A stretch of 64,000 nucleotides of DNA from Nocardia sp. NBC_01329 (GTDB taxonomy: Bacteria > Actinomycetota > Actinomycetes > Mycobacteriales > Mycobacteriaceae), in the NCBI RefSeq assembly GCF_035956715.1, contig NZ_CP108381.1, forward strand, positions 4,434,001 to 4,498,000, read 5' to 3'. This document shows positions 1 through 7,840 of this stretch, one piece after another. The notes under the pieces are model-generated. The model ran no database searches. It was not told where the DNA came from and worked only from the letters and a program-made list of their open reading frames with translations. The position numbers and the translations under genes were made by a program. How positions within the stretch are numbered: the first letter of the stretch is position 1; the number at the start of each line of letters is the position of its first letter.

Positions 1-564
1 CACACCCATCACATACCGTGGCCGACGACGGCGCCGACGACGGCTCACCGGCTCCGCCTTGTGCGCCCGGGCTCGGGGCGCGACAGGCGGCATGATCCGG
101 GCGGCCTGTTGCCGCGCCGCGTCCACATCCGCATTCACCTGTTTGGTGGCGGTGGTGATCGTGTTGTGAGCCGATTCGAGCAATGCGGGCCCGCTGAAAC
201 GAGTGTCCGCGATCGTCGCGATCGCCTGGATGCGGCTCCGCAGATCCGCGATCTGGTTGGTGAGCGCCCCTCGACCTGTCAACGTTCCACTCCCGGATTC
301 GAGTGCCGTTCGCTGCACGATCCCGTCGCGGCCGGTCTGCGTCTCGGTGATAACCCGGTGCGCACTCTGCAGATTGGTGTAACCGGTGGCGAAACCACCG
401 GACTGCATGCTGATATCGGCCGCCAGCGACTGGGACAGCGACGCCATCGCCCGCTCCGACGGCTGGCCGTCACCATACAGGCCCAGCAAGCCGCTGAGCA
501 CACTGTTCACATCATCGGTCAGTGTTGGCATTCGACCGACTCGCTCTCGCTGATCATCGACCAC
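1..564 (-). CDS. DUF4226-like helical protein, 3' end cut by window edge
   Basis: The open frame runs off the left edge, so the C-terminus is missing. The visible ~188 residues begin with a polar helical stretch and then a domain containing TGRGALTNQIADL and IQAIATIADTRF. That domain lines up by eye with the middle domain of the lytic transglycosylase at 20571 (GRAAVQSIIAEV, PALATVEHSS) and with part of the NlpC peptidase at 23774, a domain I believe to be DUF4226. The last visible residues are a basic run (SRRRRRRRPRY), which suggests a linker before another, possibly cell-wall, domain. The start is uncertain: GTG at 564 has GGAG seven bases upstream, while the in-frame ATG at 531 has a poor ribosome site. 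It is divergent from the gene at 730. Family membership is inference; function unknown. Confidence 0.7.
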   Translation of the reverse strand, partial: MVDDQRERVGRMPTLTDDVNSVLSGLLGLYGDGQPSERAMASLSQSLAADISMQSGGFATGYTNLQSAHRVITETQTGRDGIVQRTALESGSGTLTGRGALTNQIADLRSRIQAIATIADTRFSGPALLESAHNTITTATKQVNADVDAARQQAARIMPPVAPRARAHKAEPVSRRRRRRRPRYVMGV

Positions 565-729
565 CTCCCGGCTCCGGACTTTTCCAACTTCGACGGCCCG
601 GCCGCCGGTCCCCTGCGCGGGCTGTTTCGACTATGCGGTAGCGAGCCGCGATTTGGTTAACGCCCATTCCCACATCCGGGAAGACAAGACAATGAATTCG
701 AGAAGTCTCAGGAAGGTGGGTGTCCGCGA

Positions 730-1896
730 ATGGCGACCGGCACAGCCGATATGCGCAATCTCGAGGTCCGGACCGGCGCTCGCGACGACGTCGATCCCGC
801 TGACCCCCGGCCCAAAGACGAGGTCTTCGGTCGTGAGGTTCCGGAGCGTCCGGATCCTCTTCCCCGGCCCGACCCCGAGCCGGCCCCCGAGCCGCGTAAA
901 GAACCGATCGATGCGAACGACCCCAAGGATCCCGGCGACCCCAAGGATCCCGGCGACCCGAAGGAACCCAAGGACCCGGATGCTCCTGACGATCCGGTCC
1001 TCGAACCCATCAGCGCGACAGACCCGAAAGACGAATTCGGCGACAAGGGCAGCGAAGGAAGGTACTGGACTGTCGAGCTGGAGCCCCCGGCGGGCGCTTC
1101 CGAAGGGCTGGTCTCCTTCATCGCCATGGCCGAGGCCGCAATTCAAACAGCGGTCGATCTCCTGGGCCGGGGCATGCCGACGCCACCACCGAAGGTCGAC
1201 GAGCTGCTCACCCCTACGGTCCGGAACACACTCGGCAAGGGGAAGGCCGAAGAGGCCTACCAAGATACCCTCACCAAAGTCGAATCTCAGCAGACCTCAC
1301 TGCTCATCATGGACAATCAGGTCATCGATACGTCCATCGTGATGGCCGGGGAGCAGGATCAGACCCTACGTTCGATCATCGATATCGTCGGACAGCTGAA
1401 AGAAGCACTGGGGTCGGTCGGGGGCGCGAAGCTCAAACCCGAGCTGGAGATCAAGATCATGGATCTCGTCGCCCGTGCGGTGGAGCTCGTGTACGACAAG
1501 GTCACCGCGGTCTCCGACCTCAGTTCGCAAATGGCCGGGGAATCAGGCGACGAAGGAAGCTCCGGGGGCAAAGGCAACCAGAATGCCGGGGCCCCGGGCG
1601 CAGGAGGCGCGGGAGCCGGCGGCCTCGGCGGGCTCGGCTCCATGCTGCCCATGCTCGCCATGCTGCCCATGTCGCTCATGCCCCTGGCCGGCATGTTGCC
1701 CGATCTGCTGAAGCCAGAGGAAAAAGAGGGCGAGGAAGACGAGGACGAAGCTCCCCCCGGCGAGCCTCCCCCGAAACCCATCGATCCCACCGCGCCGCCC
1801 AATGGCGCAACTGCCCCGGCGGACCAGCCCGGGCCCGGCGATCCTCCGAAGCCGGAAGACAACCAGAACCAGGGGGCACCTCAGGCGCAGGCCTGA
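730..1896 (+). CDS. secretion-locus protein with Asp/Pro repeats and Met-rich hydrophobic segment
   Basis: 388 residues, start ATG with AGGAAGG about 12 bases upstream. The order is: an acidic proline-rich N-terminus (about 40-100) with repeats of the type DPKDPGDPKDPGDPKEP; a helical middle domain (about 120-270) whose pattern TLRSIIDIVGQLKEALGSV resembles the domain in the NlpC peptidase of this locus (AVTSLIREVNVALAELG); a Gly/Ala linker; a methionine-rich hydrophobic stretch near 303-323 (SMLPMLAMLPMSLMPLAGML); and a charged, Pro-rich tail. No signal peptide or catalytic motif is visible. It is the only gene of the left part transcribed rightwards and is convergent with the large protein gene at 2016. 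Probably a structural or exported component of the T4SS/ESX-like locus; the biochemical role is unknown. Confidence 0.75.
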   Translation: MATGTADMRNLEVRTGARDDVDPADPRPKDEVFGREVPERPDPLPRPDPEPAPEPRKEPIDANDPKDPGDPKDPGDPKEPKDPDAPDDPVLEPISATDPKDEFGDKGSEGRYWTVELEPPAGASEGLVSFIAMAEAAIQTAVDLLGRGMPTPPPKVDELLTPTVRNTLGKGKAEEAYQDTLTKVESQQTSLLIMDNQVIDTSIVMAGEQDQTLRSIIDIVGQLKEALGSVGGAKLKPELEIKIMDLVARAVELVYDKVTAVSDLSSQMAGESGDEGSSGGKGNQNAGAPGAGGAGAGGLGGLGSMLPMLAMLPMSLMPLAGMLPDLLKPEEKEGEEDEDEAPPGEPPPKPIDPTAPPNGATAPADQPGPGDPPKPEDNQNQGAPQAQA

Positions 1897-1941
1897 CGCC
1901 CTGTCACGGCTACCGCACGACGACCCCCGACTTCTCACCCC

Positions 1942-1988
1942 AACACGATGGCGTGCTCCGGGTAATACCCGGAGCACGCCATCGTGTT
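1942..1988. terminator. 22-bp perfect hairpin between convergent genes
   Basis: Two perfect 22-bp arms (1942-1963 and 1967-1988) are separated by only three bases, AAT. It lies between the stop of the gene at 730-1896 and the stop of the opposing gene at 2016, so it can end both transcripts. There is no clear U-tract on either side, as is common for actinobacterial terminators. The perfect arm length is unusual. Confidence 0.8.
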
Positions 1989-2015
1989 GTCAGTTCCGAT
2001 GCATCGTCCCGCGAT

Positions 2016-4103
2016 TCACCGGACCTCCATCGTGGCCGGAGGTGCCACTGTCGGCGGCGCCGCGGGCGCGGCAGGCGGCTGAGCGGTGCTCACGGCAGGA
2101 GGCTCCGGGGGCGCCCCAGCTGCCGGCATCTCGTTCGTACCGCTGATATCGGCGCCGCTCGGGTGGAAGAAGCCGCGGAATTCGCCGTATCCGCCTTGTC
2201 CGCCATCGGGCGGGTTGTGCGGATCCAACGGCACCAGTTCGCCGTTGACAATGGCCTGCAGACCGGCATCGGTCACGACCACGAGAGCGGACCGGTTCTC
2301 CCACTGCGCGATATCGCCGGTGGCGACAGCCGTACTCTCCACCGAATTCCACGGACTGCCCGCAGTAGCCTCGCCGGCAGTGCCCTGGTAGGCGGCCCGC
2401 GCGTCGCTGCCGTTCGGGTTGTTGAGTTCCTTGTTCATCGCTTCGGCGATCACCGAAGACACGCGCTGCGTGGACCCGTCGGGCAGCTTCATATCGACCA
2501 TGGACTTCGGTGTGTTCTCCGCAGGCGGTGGGCCGGGATCCGCCGGCGCGGGGGGTGCGGTCGAAGCGGGCTGAGCCGGGGCGGGCGGTGCCGCGGCCGG
2601 GCCGGGTGCCGGGGCGGCCTGCGGGCCTTCGTCCTCCCGCTCGCGCTCTTCTTCCTCCCGCCTGTCGGACTCGTCGTCCTTCTTCTTGGTAATCTGCTGC
2701 ATCATCTGACTCATCATGCTCATCATCATCATCGGCATCATCATGCTCATCATGTCGCCGCCGCCCCCGGCTGCAGCAGGTGCTGCGGCCGCGTTCTGAC
2801 CCGAGCCGGCATCGCCGCCACCACCGGTGATCGCGTCACGGATCGGTTTGAGCAATTCCTCCAGCGGCGAGGCGCCGGTCTTCTCTTCTCCACCGGATTC
2901 CTCCCCTTTCTCGGCCGGGGATTCTTCCTTACCGAACAGGTCTTCGTAGGTCTTACTGAAGTCCTCTGTCGCGGTATCTGTGTTCGTGTCGGCAGGCGGG
3001 GGATTGTTGTTGCCGGCAGGCGGCGGATTGTTGTTGCCGGCAGGCGGGTTGTTGTTGCCGGCAGGCGGGTTGTTGTTGTCGGCAGGCGGCGGATTGTCGG
3101 TGTCGTCAGGCGGCGGATCGTCGTTGTCGACACTCTCGGCCACTCGCTGGAGATTTTCCTTCGCCTTGGCGTACTCCGTCTCCCAGTCCTCTGTGGCTGT
3201 CTCGATATGCTGAACATAGAATCGATGCTCCGCCTCGGGAGTCAGTACGAAGTAACCCTTCTCGGAATCCGGATCTTTCTCGTAGAGCTCGAATCCCACA
3301 CTGCGTTGAGGGTCATCGTTATAGATGATCTTGTCATCGAGCTGAGCGTAGTTCTCCAGCGACGAGAGGTCCTTCTTGAGATGCTCGTTGAGTGTGTCCT
3401 TGATCTCCACAAGTTTCAGAAAGGTTTTATCGCGTTCCAGGTCGGACTTGAAGGCATCGGCGTCGACGTTCTTATGCTTTTCGTCGAACTTGGTCTGCCG
3501 CTCGGTCAGAGCACCGTTCAGATCATTGGCCCCATCCACAATCTGCGCCCAGCCTTCGGCGGACTCGACTCCGGTACCGTCGAGCTGATTACTGAAGCCG
3601 GGTGCGGCTTTCGGGTTACCTGCGCCGAGCGTGTCGAATCCCGTCTGCATCGTCCACTCGGTGTCTTTGATGAGCGCTTGCAGGTCCTCACTCGCGCCCT
3701 GCGGCCGGTGGAGGGCAACCCCCGCAAGCATGTCACCTTCGGGAGCCAGCGGAGTAGTTCCGTCCTCGTCTTCGAATTTCGCTTTGTCCGCTTCCGTTTC
3801 GTCTTCTGTCAGATTGTTGACATAATTTTTATATTCATCACTGTCCGGACCTTTATCGATCGCGTCCAGAATTGGTTTGTATTTGTCGTCGTCTTTGAAA
3901 TTTCCAGCCTCGTCTATGAGGCTTTGTTTTGCATCGCCGTCCATATCTTCGACGGCGGCCGCGAACTCCGTCGAGTCCAATTTTTCGAAACGCTCCAACC
4001 ACCCCCCGACCTTGCCGTCGTCGACTTCGTTCCCGCCCCACCAGCCGTCTTCGTAATCATTTTCGATGTCGTTGGCAAGTTTGTTTCCATCGCCTTCGGC
4101 CAT
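2016..4103 (-). CDS. large exported-type protein with Asn/Pro repeats, Met-rich segment and shared C-terminal domain
   Basis: 695 residues from an ATG with GAGGAG six bases upstream; the GTG one codon earlier is too close to the ribosome site. The N-terminal half (1-320) is acidic and helical, with no recognised fold. A repeat of the form NNNPPAG or NNNPPPAG occupies about 331-369. A methionine run (DMMSMMMPMMMMSMMSQMM) lies near 449-468, followed by a highly charged Lys/Glu/Arg stretch and a Pro/Ala linker. The last domain (about 533-653) contains LPDGSTQRVSSVIAEAM, ATGDIAQWENRSALVVV and FRGFFHPSG, and is clearly the same domain that ends the proteins at 15558 and 17985. It is last in the minus-strand gene string, 46 bases after the preceding stop. 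I infer cargo or a surface component of the secretion locus; no enzyme motif is visible. Confidence 0.8.
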   Translation of the reverse strand: MAEGDGNKLANDIENDYEDGWWGGNEVDDGKVGGWLERFEKLDSTEFAAAVEDMDGDAKQSLIDEAGNFKDDDKYKPILDAIDKGPDSDEYKNYVNNLTEDETEADKAKFEDEDGTTPLAPEGDMLAGVALHRPQGASEDLQALIKDTEWTMQTGFDTLGAGNPKAAPGFSNQLDGTGVESAEGWAQIVDGANDLNGALTERQTKFDEKHKNVDADAFKSDLERDKTFLKLVEIKDTLNEHLKKDLSSLENYAQLDDKIIYNDDPQRSVGFELYEKDPDSEKGYFVLTPEAEHRFYVQHIETATEDWETEYAKAKENLQRVAESVDNDDPPPDDTDNPPPADNNNPPAGNNNPPAGNNNPPPAGNNNPPPADTNTDTATEDFSKTYEDLFGKEESPAEKGEESGGEEKTGASPLEELLKPIRDAITGGGGDAGSGQNAAAAPAAAGGGGDMMSMMMPMMMMSMMSQMMQQITKKKDDESDRREEEEREREDEGPQAAPAPGPAAAPPAPAQPASTAPPAPADPGPPPAENTPKSMVDMKLPDGSTQRVSSVIAEAMNKELNNPNGSDARAAYQGTAGEATAGSPWNSVESTAVATGDIAQWENRSALVVVTDAGLQAIVNGELVPLDPHNPPDGGQGGYGEFRGFFHPSGADISGTNEMPAAGAPPEPPAVSTAQPPAAPAAPPTVAPPATMEVR

Positions 4104-4149
4104 CACGCTCTCCTCTGTTCACCGGAGTCCGATGCTCCGCGCCGGGCCT

Positions 4150-6051
4150 TCAGTAGTCGGGCGATGGACGGAGAACTCCGCCATGGCCTGCGGAACGGAC
4201 AGCGTAGGAGCCCACTTCGACACCTCTGTCGCCCTCGAACTGCGGAACGGCCCCATCGAGGTCGGCCGCCACCGCCACCCGCGCTGCCGCCGGGAACTGA
4301 GGGTGTTCGGTGATCTGGCCGTAGGCATAGAGCACATCGCGCAGTGTCTGCCGGTCGGGCTCGCCCGCTGCCAGCAAGAACAACAGTTCTTCGACGCGAC
4401 GCTCGAAAACTATGGCGCGGCGAGCTTCTGGTTCCGGTACGTCGCGACGAACCCCAACCGAGCCAGAGAAATGATCGACCCCTGGTAACGGCATCGCAGC
4501 CGGCACACCGGTGGCGGGGCCACGTTGTTCCTGCCAGTTCACCGGTACAGAACGGCCGGCGGCCAAAGCCTCGAGAATCTGCGGCCGCCACGCACGACTG
4601 GCGGAAATCGACAGGTCCGAAGCGGATCCAGCCGCACGGACCCGCTCATCCGCATCCCGTGCCAATTCGATGCATCTGGCACGAATTTCCGAATCAGGCA
4701 CCGTAATAGCCTGTTTCAGCGACTCGGCCGACCCCGCAATCGCGAGCCGGTCGGCAAGCCCGGGCGCGGGCGACCCGAAGTCGACAGCGGACTGACCGGC
4801 AGATACTCCACCCTCGAGTGCCACATCGTCTCCGAGTGCCGCACGCAGATTCTCTGAGATCGCTGCGGACGACACCAACGCGGTGATCTTCATGCGGGGG
4901 ATCAGCACGCCCAGCTCGGCAAGCATCCGGGCAGGTGCGGCTGTGCCTTCCATACGTTGAAAGACTCGGCGCGCAACCCGCCCACCGTCCCACTTCCACG
5001 GGATCGTGACCTCAGACGGCAGAAAGAGTCCCGGCGGGAGCCAACCACGGCCCTCGTTCGATGTCAGCAGCACGACAGGACCGGCCTGAGTCCGCAACAC
5101 CGCAGCGGCCCACTCGAGACCTGGCGCGGAGTCTCCGGTGGCGGCAAGTGTTGCGGCCAGTAATGTGCGGACCAGCAGGAAGTCGTCATCGACGCGATCA
5201 CCCACCACGAGAGACGGTAGGGACGAACGATTCCCTCTTGCGCTTCGCGCGGCAGCGAGCGGGCCTGCGGCCAGCGGCTCAGGCATTCGGGGCGCCGCGC
5301 TCGCACCAGGAGTCGACGATTCGTTCACGGCCGCGGGCGAGAACGGTGGTGTGAAGGTCGCGGCAACCGTAGCGGCAGCGCTATGCGCCGGTGCGGCTGC
5401 GCCGACAGGCGGGATGGCGCCCGTGCTCGGCATACCGGTAGGAGGAGGTGGCGTCCCCGTAGACGGTGCTGCCGGTGCTGCCGGTGCTGTAGCCGCGGCC
5501 GGGACGGGGGCCGGGGCGTATATCAACGGCATCGAAGCAGGCGGTGATGCTGCCGTCCGGCCGGCAGCATCGATTCCGGGGAGTGCGGCCCGCGCCGCAG
5601 CGGAACTACGCCCGGGGTCCGTCCGACTCTCATATGGTGTGCCCGGGCCGGTGCGCACCGGCGGTCTCGGATCCACAGGGCGGGGAGGCGCGGAACCGAC
5701 GGGACCCGCGCTGGTCGAACCGACCGGAGTGGGATTGCCGAAACCACCAGCTTGCTCGACTCGGCCACCACTATCCTTATCGGTGTCCTCCATCGCGCGC
5801 GCCGCCGCGAGCAAATCGTCACGCGTCCGCTCATGGGTGGCGGCCTGCCGTTCCGCCTTGATGTAGCGCCGGTTGTAATAGTCCACCAGTGCTTCTCGCA
5901 CGGTATCGGCGATCGTGCCGTGCGAGCGCTTGTAGTCGGCGAGCCAGTCATGCGGGATCTCACCCCATTTCCGGACGGCTATCGCACGCCTGTGGTGCTG
6001 CCCGGCTATTCTGCGAAGCTCCTCCGGTTCCAGATTCAGGTAGTTGGACAT
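4150..6051 (-). CDS. ESX-associated protein, DUF5631/5632-like (paralogue A)
   Basis: 633 residues. An N-terminal helical hairpin (1-95) has W36 in the turn (HDWL) and a second helix ending in DTDKDSG; it resembles ESX secretion-target domains. A long Pro/Ala linker follows, then a conserved C-terminal domain from about 281 with VVGDRVDDDFLLVRTLLAAT and TSNEGRGWLP, ending in a helical part (QTLRDVLYAYGQITEHPQF). The same domain is present in the proteins at 7840 and 9838. By architecture it resembles mycobacterial Rv0029/Rv2082/Rv3899c-type proteins, which I recall as carrying DUF5631 and DUF5632; that naming is from memory. Unlike paralogue B, the Tyr of the YxxxD secretion motif is replaced by M87 (MEDTD). 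The start ATG lies six bases after the YbaB-like gene's stop, so the two are coupled. Confidence 0.75.
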   Translation of the reverse strand: MSNYLNLEPEELRRIAGQHHRRAIAVRKWGEIPHDWLADYKRSHGTIADTVREALVDYYNRRYIKAERQAATHERTRDDLLAAARAMEDTDKDSGGRVEQAGGFGNPTPVGSTSAGPVGSAPPRPVDPRPPVRTGPGTPYESRTDPGRSSAAARAALPGIDAAGRTAASPPASMPLIYAPAPVPAAATAPAAPAAPSTGTPPPPTGMPSTGAIPPVGAAAPAHSAAATVAATFTPPFSPAAVNESSTPGASAAPRMPEPLAAGPLAAARSARGNRSSLPSLVVGDRVDDDFLLVRTLLAATLAATGDSAPGLEWAAAVLRTQAGPVVLLTSNEGRGWLPPGLFLPSEVTIPWKWDGGRVARRVFQRMEGTAAPARMLAELGVLIPRMKITALVSSAAISENLRAALGDDVALEGGVSAGQSAVDFGSPAPGLADRLAIAGSAESLKQAITVPDSEIRARCIELARDADERVRAAGSASDLSISASRAWRPQILEALAAGRSVPVNWQEQRGPATGVPAAMPLPGVDHFSGSVGVRRDVPEPEARRAIVFERRVEELLFLLAAGEPDRQTLRDVLYAYGQITEHPQFPAAARVAVAADLDGAVPQFEGDRGVEVGSYAVRSAGHGGVLRPSPDY

Positions 6052-6057
6052 TCCTGA

Positions 6058-6480
6058 TCAGCCCTTCCCGCCACCCATCTCTTCATTGTTCTTCCTTCTC
6101 ACCGGTGGGGACCAGCGGACCTCGTCGGTCCCGGCAGTCCCGGACCACCGTTCCCGCATGACCTCTGCGAGCGGTGGTGGCCGATTGCTGTCGTCGTTCA
6201 TGGAGACGTGATACTGCCGACGCGCATCGTCGGAGCTCTCCGTGATGGCTGCCATGATTTCGGCGACCAACTCGGCATTGCCGAACCGAGCACAGGTCCC
6301 GGGCGCCAGATAAAGATCTCGCAGCCTTCCGAAGGCGTCGACCTCCGGAATCACGAAACCGCTGGGAGACGGCCGTCTGGCGACAATTCGGTCCGCGCGC
6401 TCGCGGAATTCGGCCACGCGGTGCCGCATCTCCCGCGCTGCGTCGAGCGCGACCTGCACAGTCGGGTGGACTTCTCTCAT
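6058..6480 (-). CDS. YbaB/EbfC-like small protein (EspL-like, copy 1)
   Basis: 140 residues, ATG with GAGGG five bases upstream. An N-terminal helix (HPTVQVALDAAREMRHRVAEF) leads into a central strand region with RRPSPSGFVIPEVDAFGRL and LYLAPGT, then a helix (AELVAEIMAAI). This helix-strand-helix layout is that of the YbaB/EbfC family; in ESX-1 loci the comparable small protein is EspL. The C-terminal 40 residues are polar and absent from its paralogue at 13705. The two are very alike in the core. It sits directly before paralogue A (4150-6051). I infer a chaperone-like or dimeric scaffold role for the neighbouring ESX-type protein; DNA binding is also known in this family. Confidence 0.75.
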   Translation of the reverse strand: MREVHPTVQVALDAAREMRHRVAEFRERADRIVARRPSPSGFVIPEVDAFGRLRDLYLAPGTCARFGNAELVAEIMAAITESSDDARRQYHVSMNDDSNRPPPLAEVMRERWSGTAGTDEVRWSPPVRRKNNEEMGGGKG

Positions 6481-6611
6481 GTGACCCTCACTCGTTCACG
6501 CTCCGACCCCGGCGCATTGCCGCCCGCCGACCTGCACTGCGCCGGGCTCCCTCCCCGGTACCCGGCACCGGCCGCCGATGGTTCGCTGTCGAGCATCTGC
6601 GGACCAGCCCC

Positions 6612-7634
6612 CTACGCGGCGTTCCAGAAAGGCGTGCCATAGACATTGAGCTTGTCGATGCCGTGGGTATTCGAGAAGCCGAGGCCGATCGCCGAATACC
6701 GCCAGCCGGCACCGCTCGATTCCGCTGCTCGCGCGAGCGTATCGACCCCATGGGTGGTTCCGTGATGCCGGGACGCGAGTTCGCGCGCAAGTCCGGTCAG
6801 GTCCTCGCGCCGCCCCGCTCCCATATGGAGTGTGAAGACCGGCTCGCCCGCACCGCGTGCACAACAGACAAAGTATCGATGCTGATGTAGTTCGGCTGCG
6901 TCGGCGCCACACCGGACGAGCTCGGAGAGCAGCTGCCAGGCAGGGTCCCCGAAATAACGAATCAGCAGCATAGGCACGGCGACGTCGTAACGCCGGGCCC
7001 GTAGATAGACCTTGTGGTGTACTCCGCCGTCCGCATCCACCTCGAGTGCGAGAAATGCCTGTTCGAACAGCTTCTCGTCCTCAGGAAGGGAAACCAACCC
7101 GGCGAACCCGGGCCACTCACTGCACAGCCGAGTCAACGCCCCGGGCACAATATGCGGAAAGCCATATACTTTGAGCCGGATTGCGTGATGCGGTGCCGAG
7201 ATATCCTGGACGACCCCGATCCACGTGGCGGATCTGTACCGTCCGGTAAGAGTTGCGGGTTCCGGATACAGCGCCGATATGAACGACCACAGCATATCCG
7301 TAACCGTCTGGCCCCCACCGGGCAACCACGCGACCAGGTCCCGGATAGCGTCTCGTTGAGCCGCCACGCGAGTACCGAACTCGGTCTCCTGCGTCGCGGT
7401 TTCAGTGGTGTAACGGATGGCGGGCGTCAGGTTTCCGCGCCCACCGGACACACTGGCCTCGAAGGGGACCCCGGAAGCCGTCAACCCGCAAGCACGGCGT
7501 CCATCCGGCGCTCGGGCCTTCAGCTGACCTCCGCAGGCACGGCCCACCATGGCCCGGATAGGTGCCGGGTCGCTGTCCGGTGACAATCGGCCGACCACAT
7601 CGACGAGGAAGTCGGCGGCGAGCTCGGCTGTCAC
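6612..7634 (-). CDS. DMATS/ABBA-type aromatic prenyltransferase-like protein
   Basis: 340 residues, the usual size for bacterial dimethylallyltryptophan-synthase-type enzymes. Repeated beta-hairpins carry Lys-x-Tyr pairs: AIRLKVYGF near 155, HHKVYLRAR near 208, and DKLNVYGTPFW near 333. The first has the R-x-K-x-Y spacing that binds the diphosphate in this family. No metal-binding DDxxD motif is present, as expected for the ABBA fold. Such enzymes put prenyl groups on indole or other aromatic rings, including peptides. The start GTG overlaps the stop of the 69-codon ORF upstream (GTGA), so the two are translationally coupled. Its place inside a secretion-type operon is unexpected. It could instead be a non-catalytic ABBA-fold protein; the family call rests on motif pattern only. 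Confidence 0.6.
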   Translation of the reverse strand: MTAELAADFLVDVVGRLSPDSDPAPIRAMVGRACGGQLKARAPDGRRACGLTASGVPFEASVSGGRGNLTPAIRYTTETATQETEFGTRVAAQRDAIRDLVAWLPGGGQTVTDMLWSFISALYPEPATLTGRYRSATWIGVVQDISAPHHAIRLKVYGFPHIVPGALTRLCSEWPGFAGLVSLPEDEKLFEQAFLALEVDADGGVHHKVYLRARRYDVAVPMLLIRYFGDPAWQLLSELVRCGADAAELHQHRYFVCCARGAGEPVFTLHMGAGRREDLTGLARELASRHHGTTHGVDTLARAAESSGAGWRYSAIGLGFSNTHGIDKLNVYGTPFWNAA

Positions 7635-7840
7635 GACCAGCCGGCCGGAGCACGGACTGCGCGCAGTCTCTCGCGGCCACCAGCCGTGGACCAGGCGCTT
7701 TCGATCGACGATGCGAATCCCGGGAAACCGTCGAACTCGATTTCGGCCGAAGGAAAGTTCGGCACCAGCGGTATGCGCACGTGTTCACCGACCGACAGCG
7801 CCGACACCTTGCCGGAACTGTGCTCGAACAGGCACAGCAT
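7631..7840 (-). CDS. small 69-residue ORF coupled on both sides, function unknown
   Basis: The ATG overlaps the stop of the upstream gene (TGATG at 7842-7838) and its own TGA overlaps the GTG of the prenyltransferase-like gene. This double overlap, in the same string of coupled genes, is the main evidence that it is translated; a TTG one codon earlier is also possible. The product is neither membrane-like nor clearly secreted. It has one Cys (position 3), a Pro/Phe-rich middle (RIPLVPNFPSAEIEFDG), a Trp near 50 and a Trp next to the last residue. Because it is coupled to an aromatic prenyltransferase-like gene it could be that enzyme's partner or peptide substrate, but that is speculation. 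Confidence 0.55.
   Translation of the reverse strand: MLCLFEHSSGKVSALSVGEHVRIPLVPNFPSAEIEFDGFPGFASSIESAWSTAGGRERLRAVRAPAGWS

Noticed and set aside
2997..3110. Short repeated units (about 15-20 bases) as a CRISPR array
   Set aside because: Units are in frame, contiguous without spacers, and encode an Asn/Pro repeat of a protein.
1953..4313. 786-codon plus-strand frame opposite the large protein gene
   Set aside because: It is the complement of the gene at 2016-4103, which has a good ribosome site, ordered domains and a homologous C-terminus; the plus frame is Arg/Val/His-rich shadow sequence.
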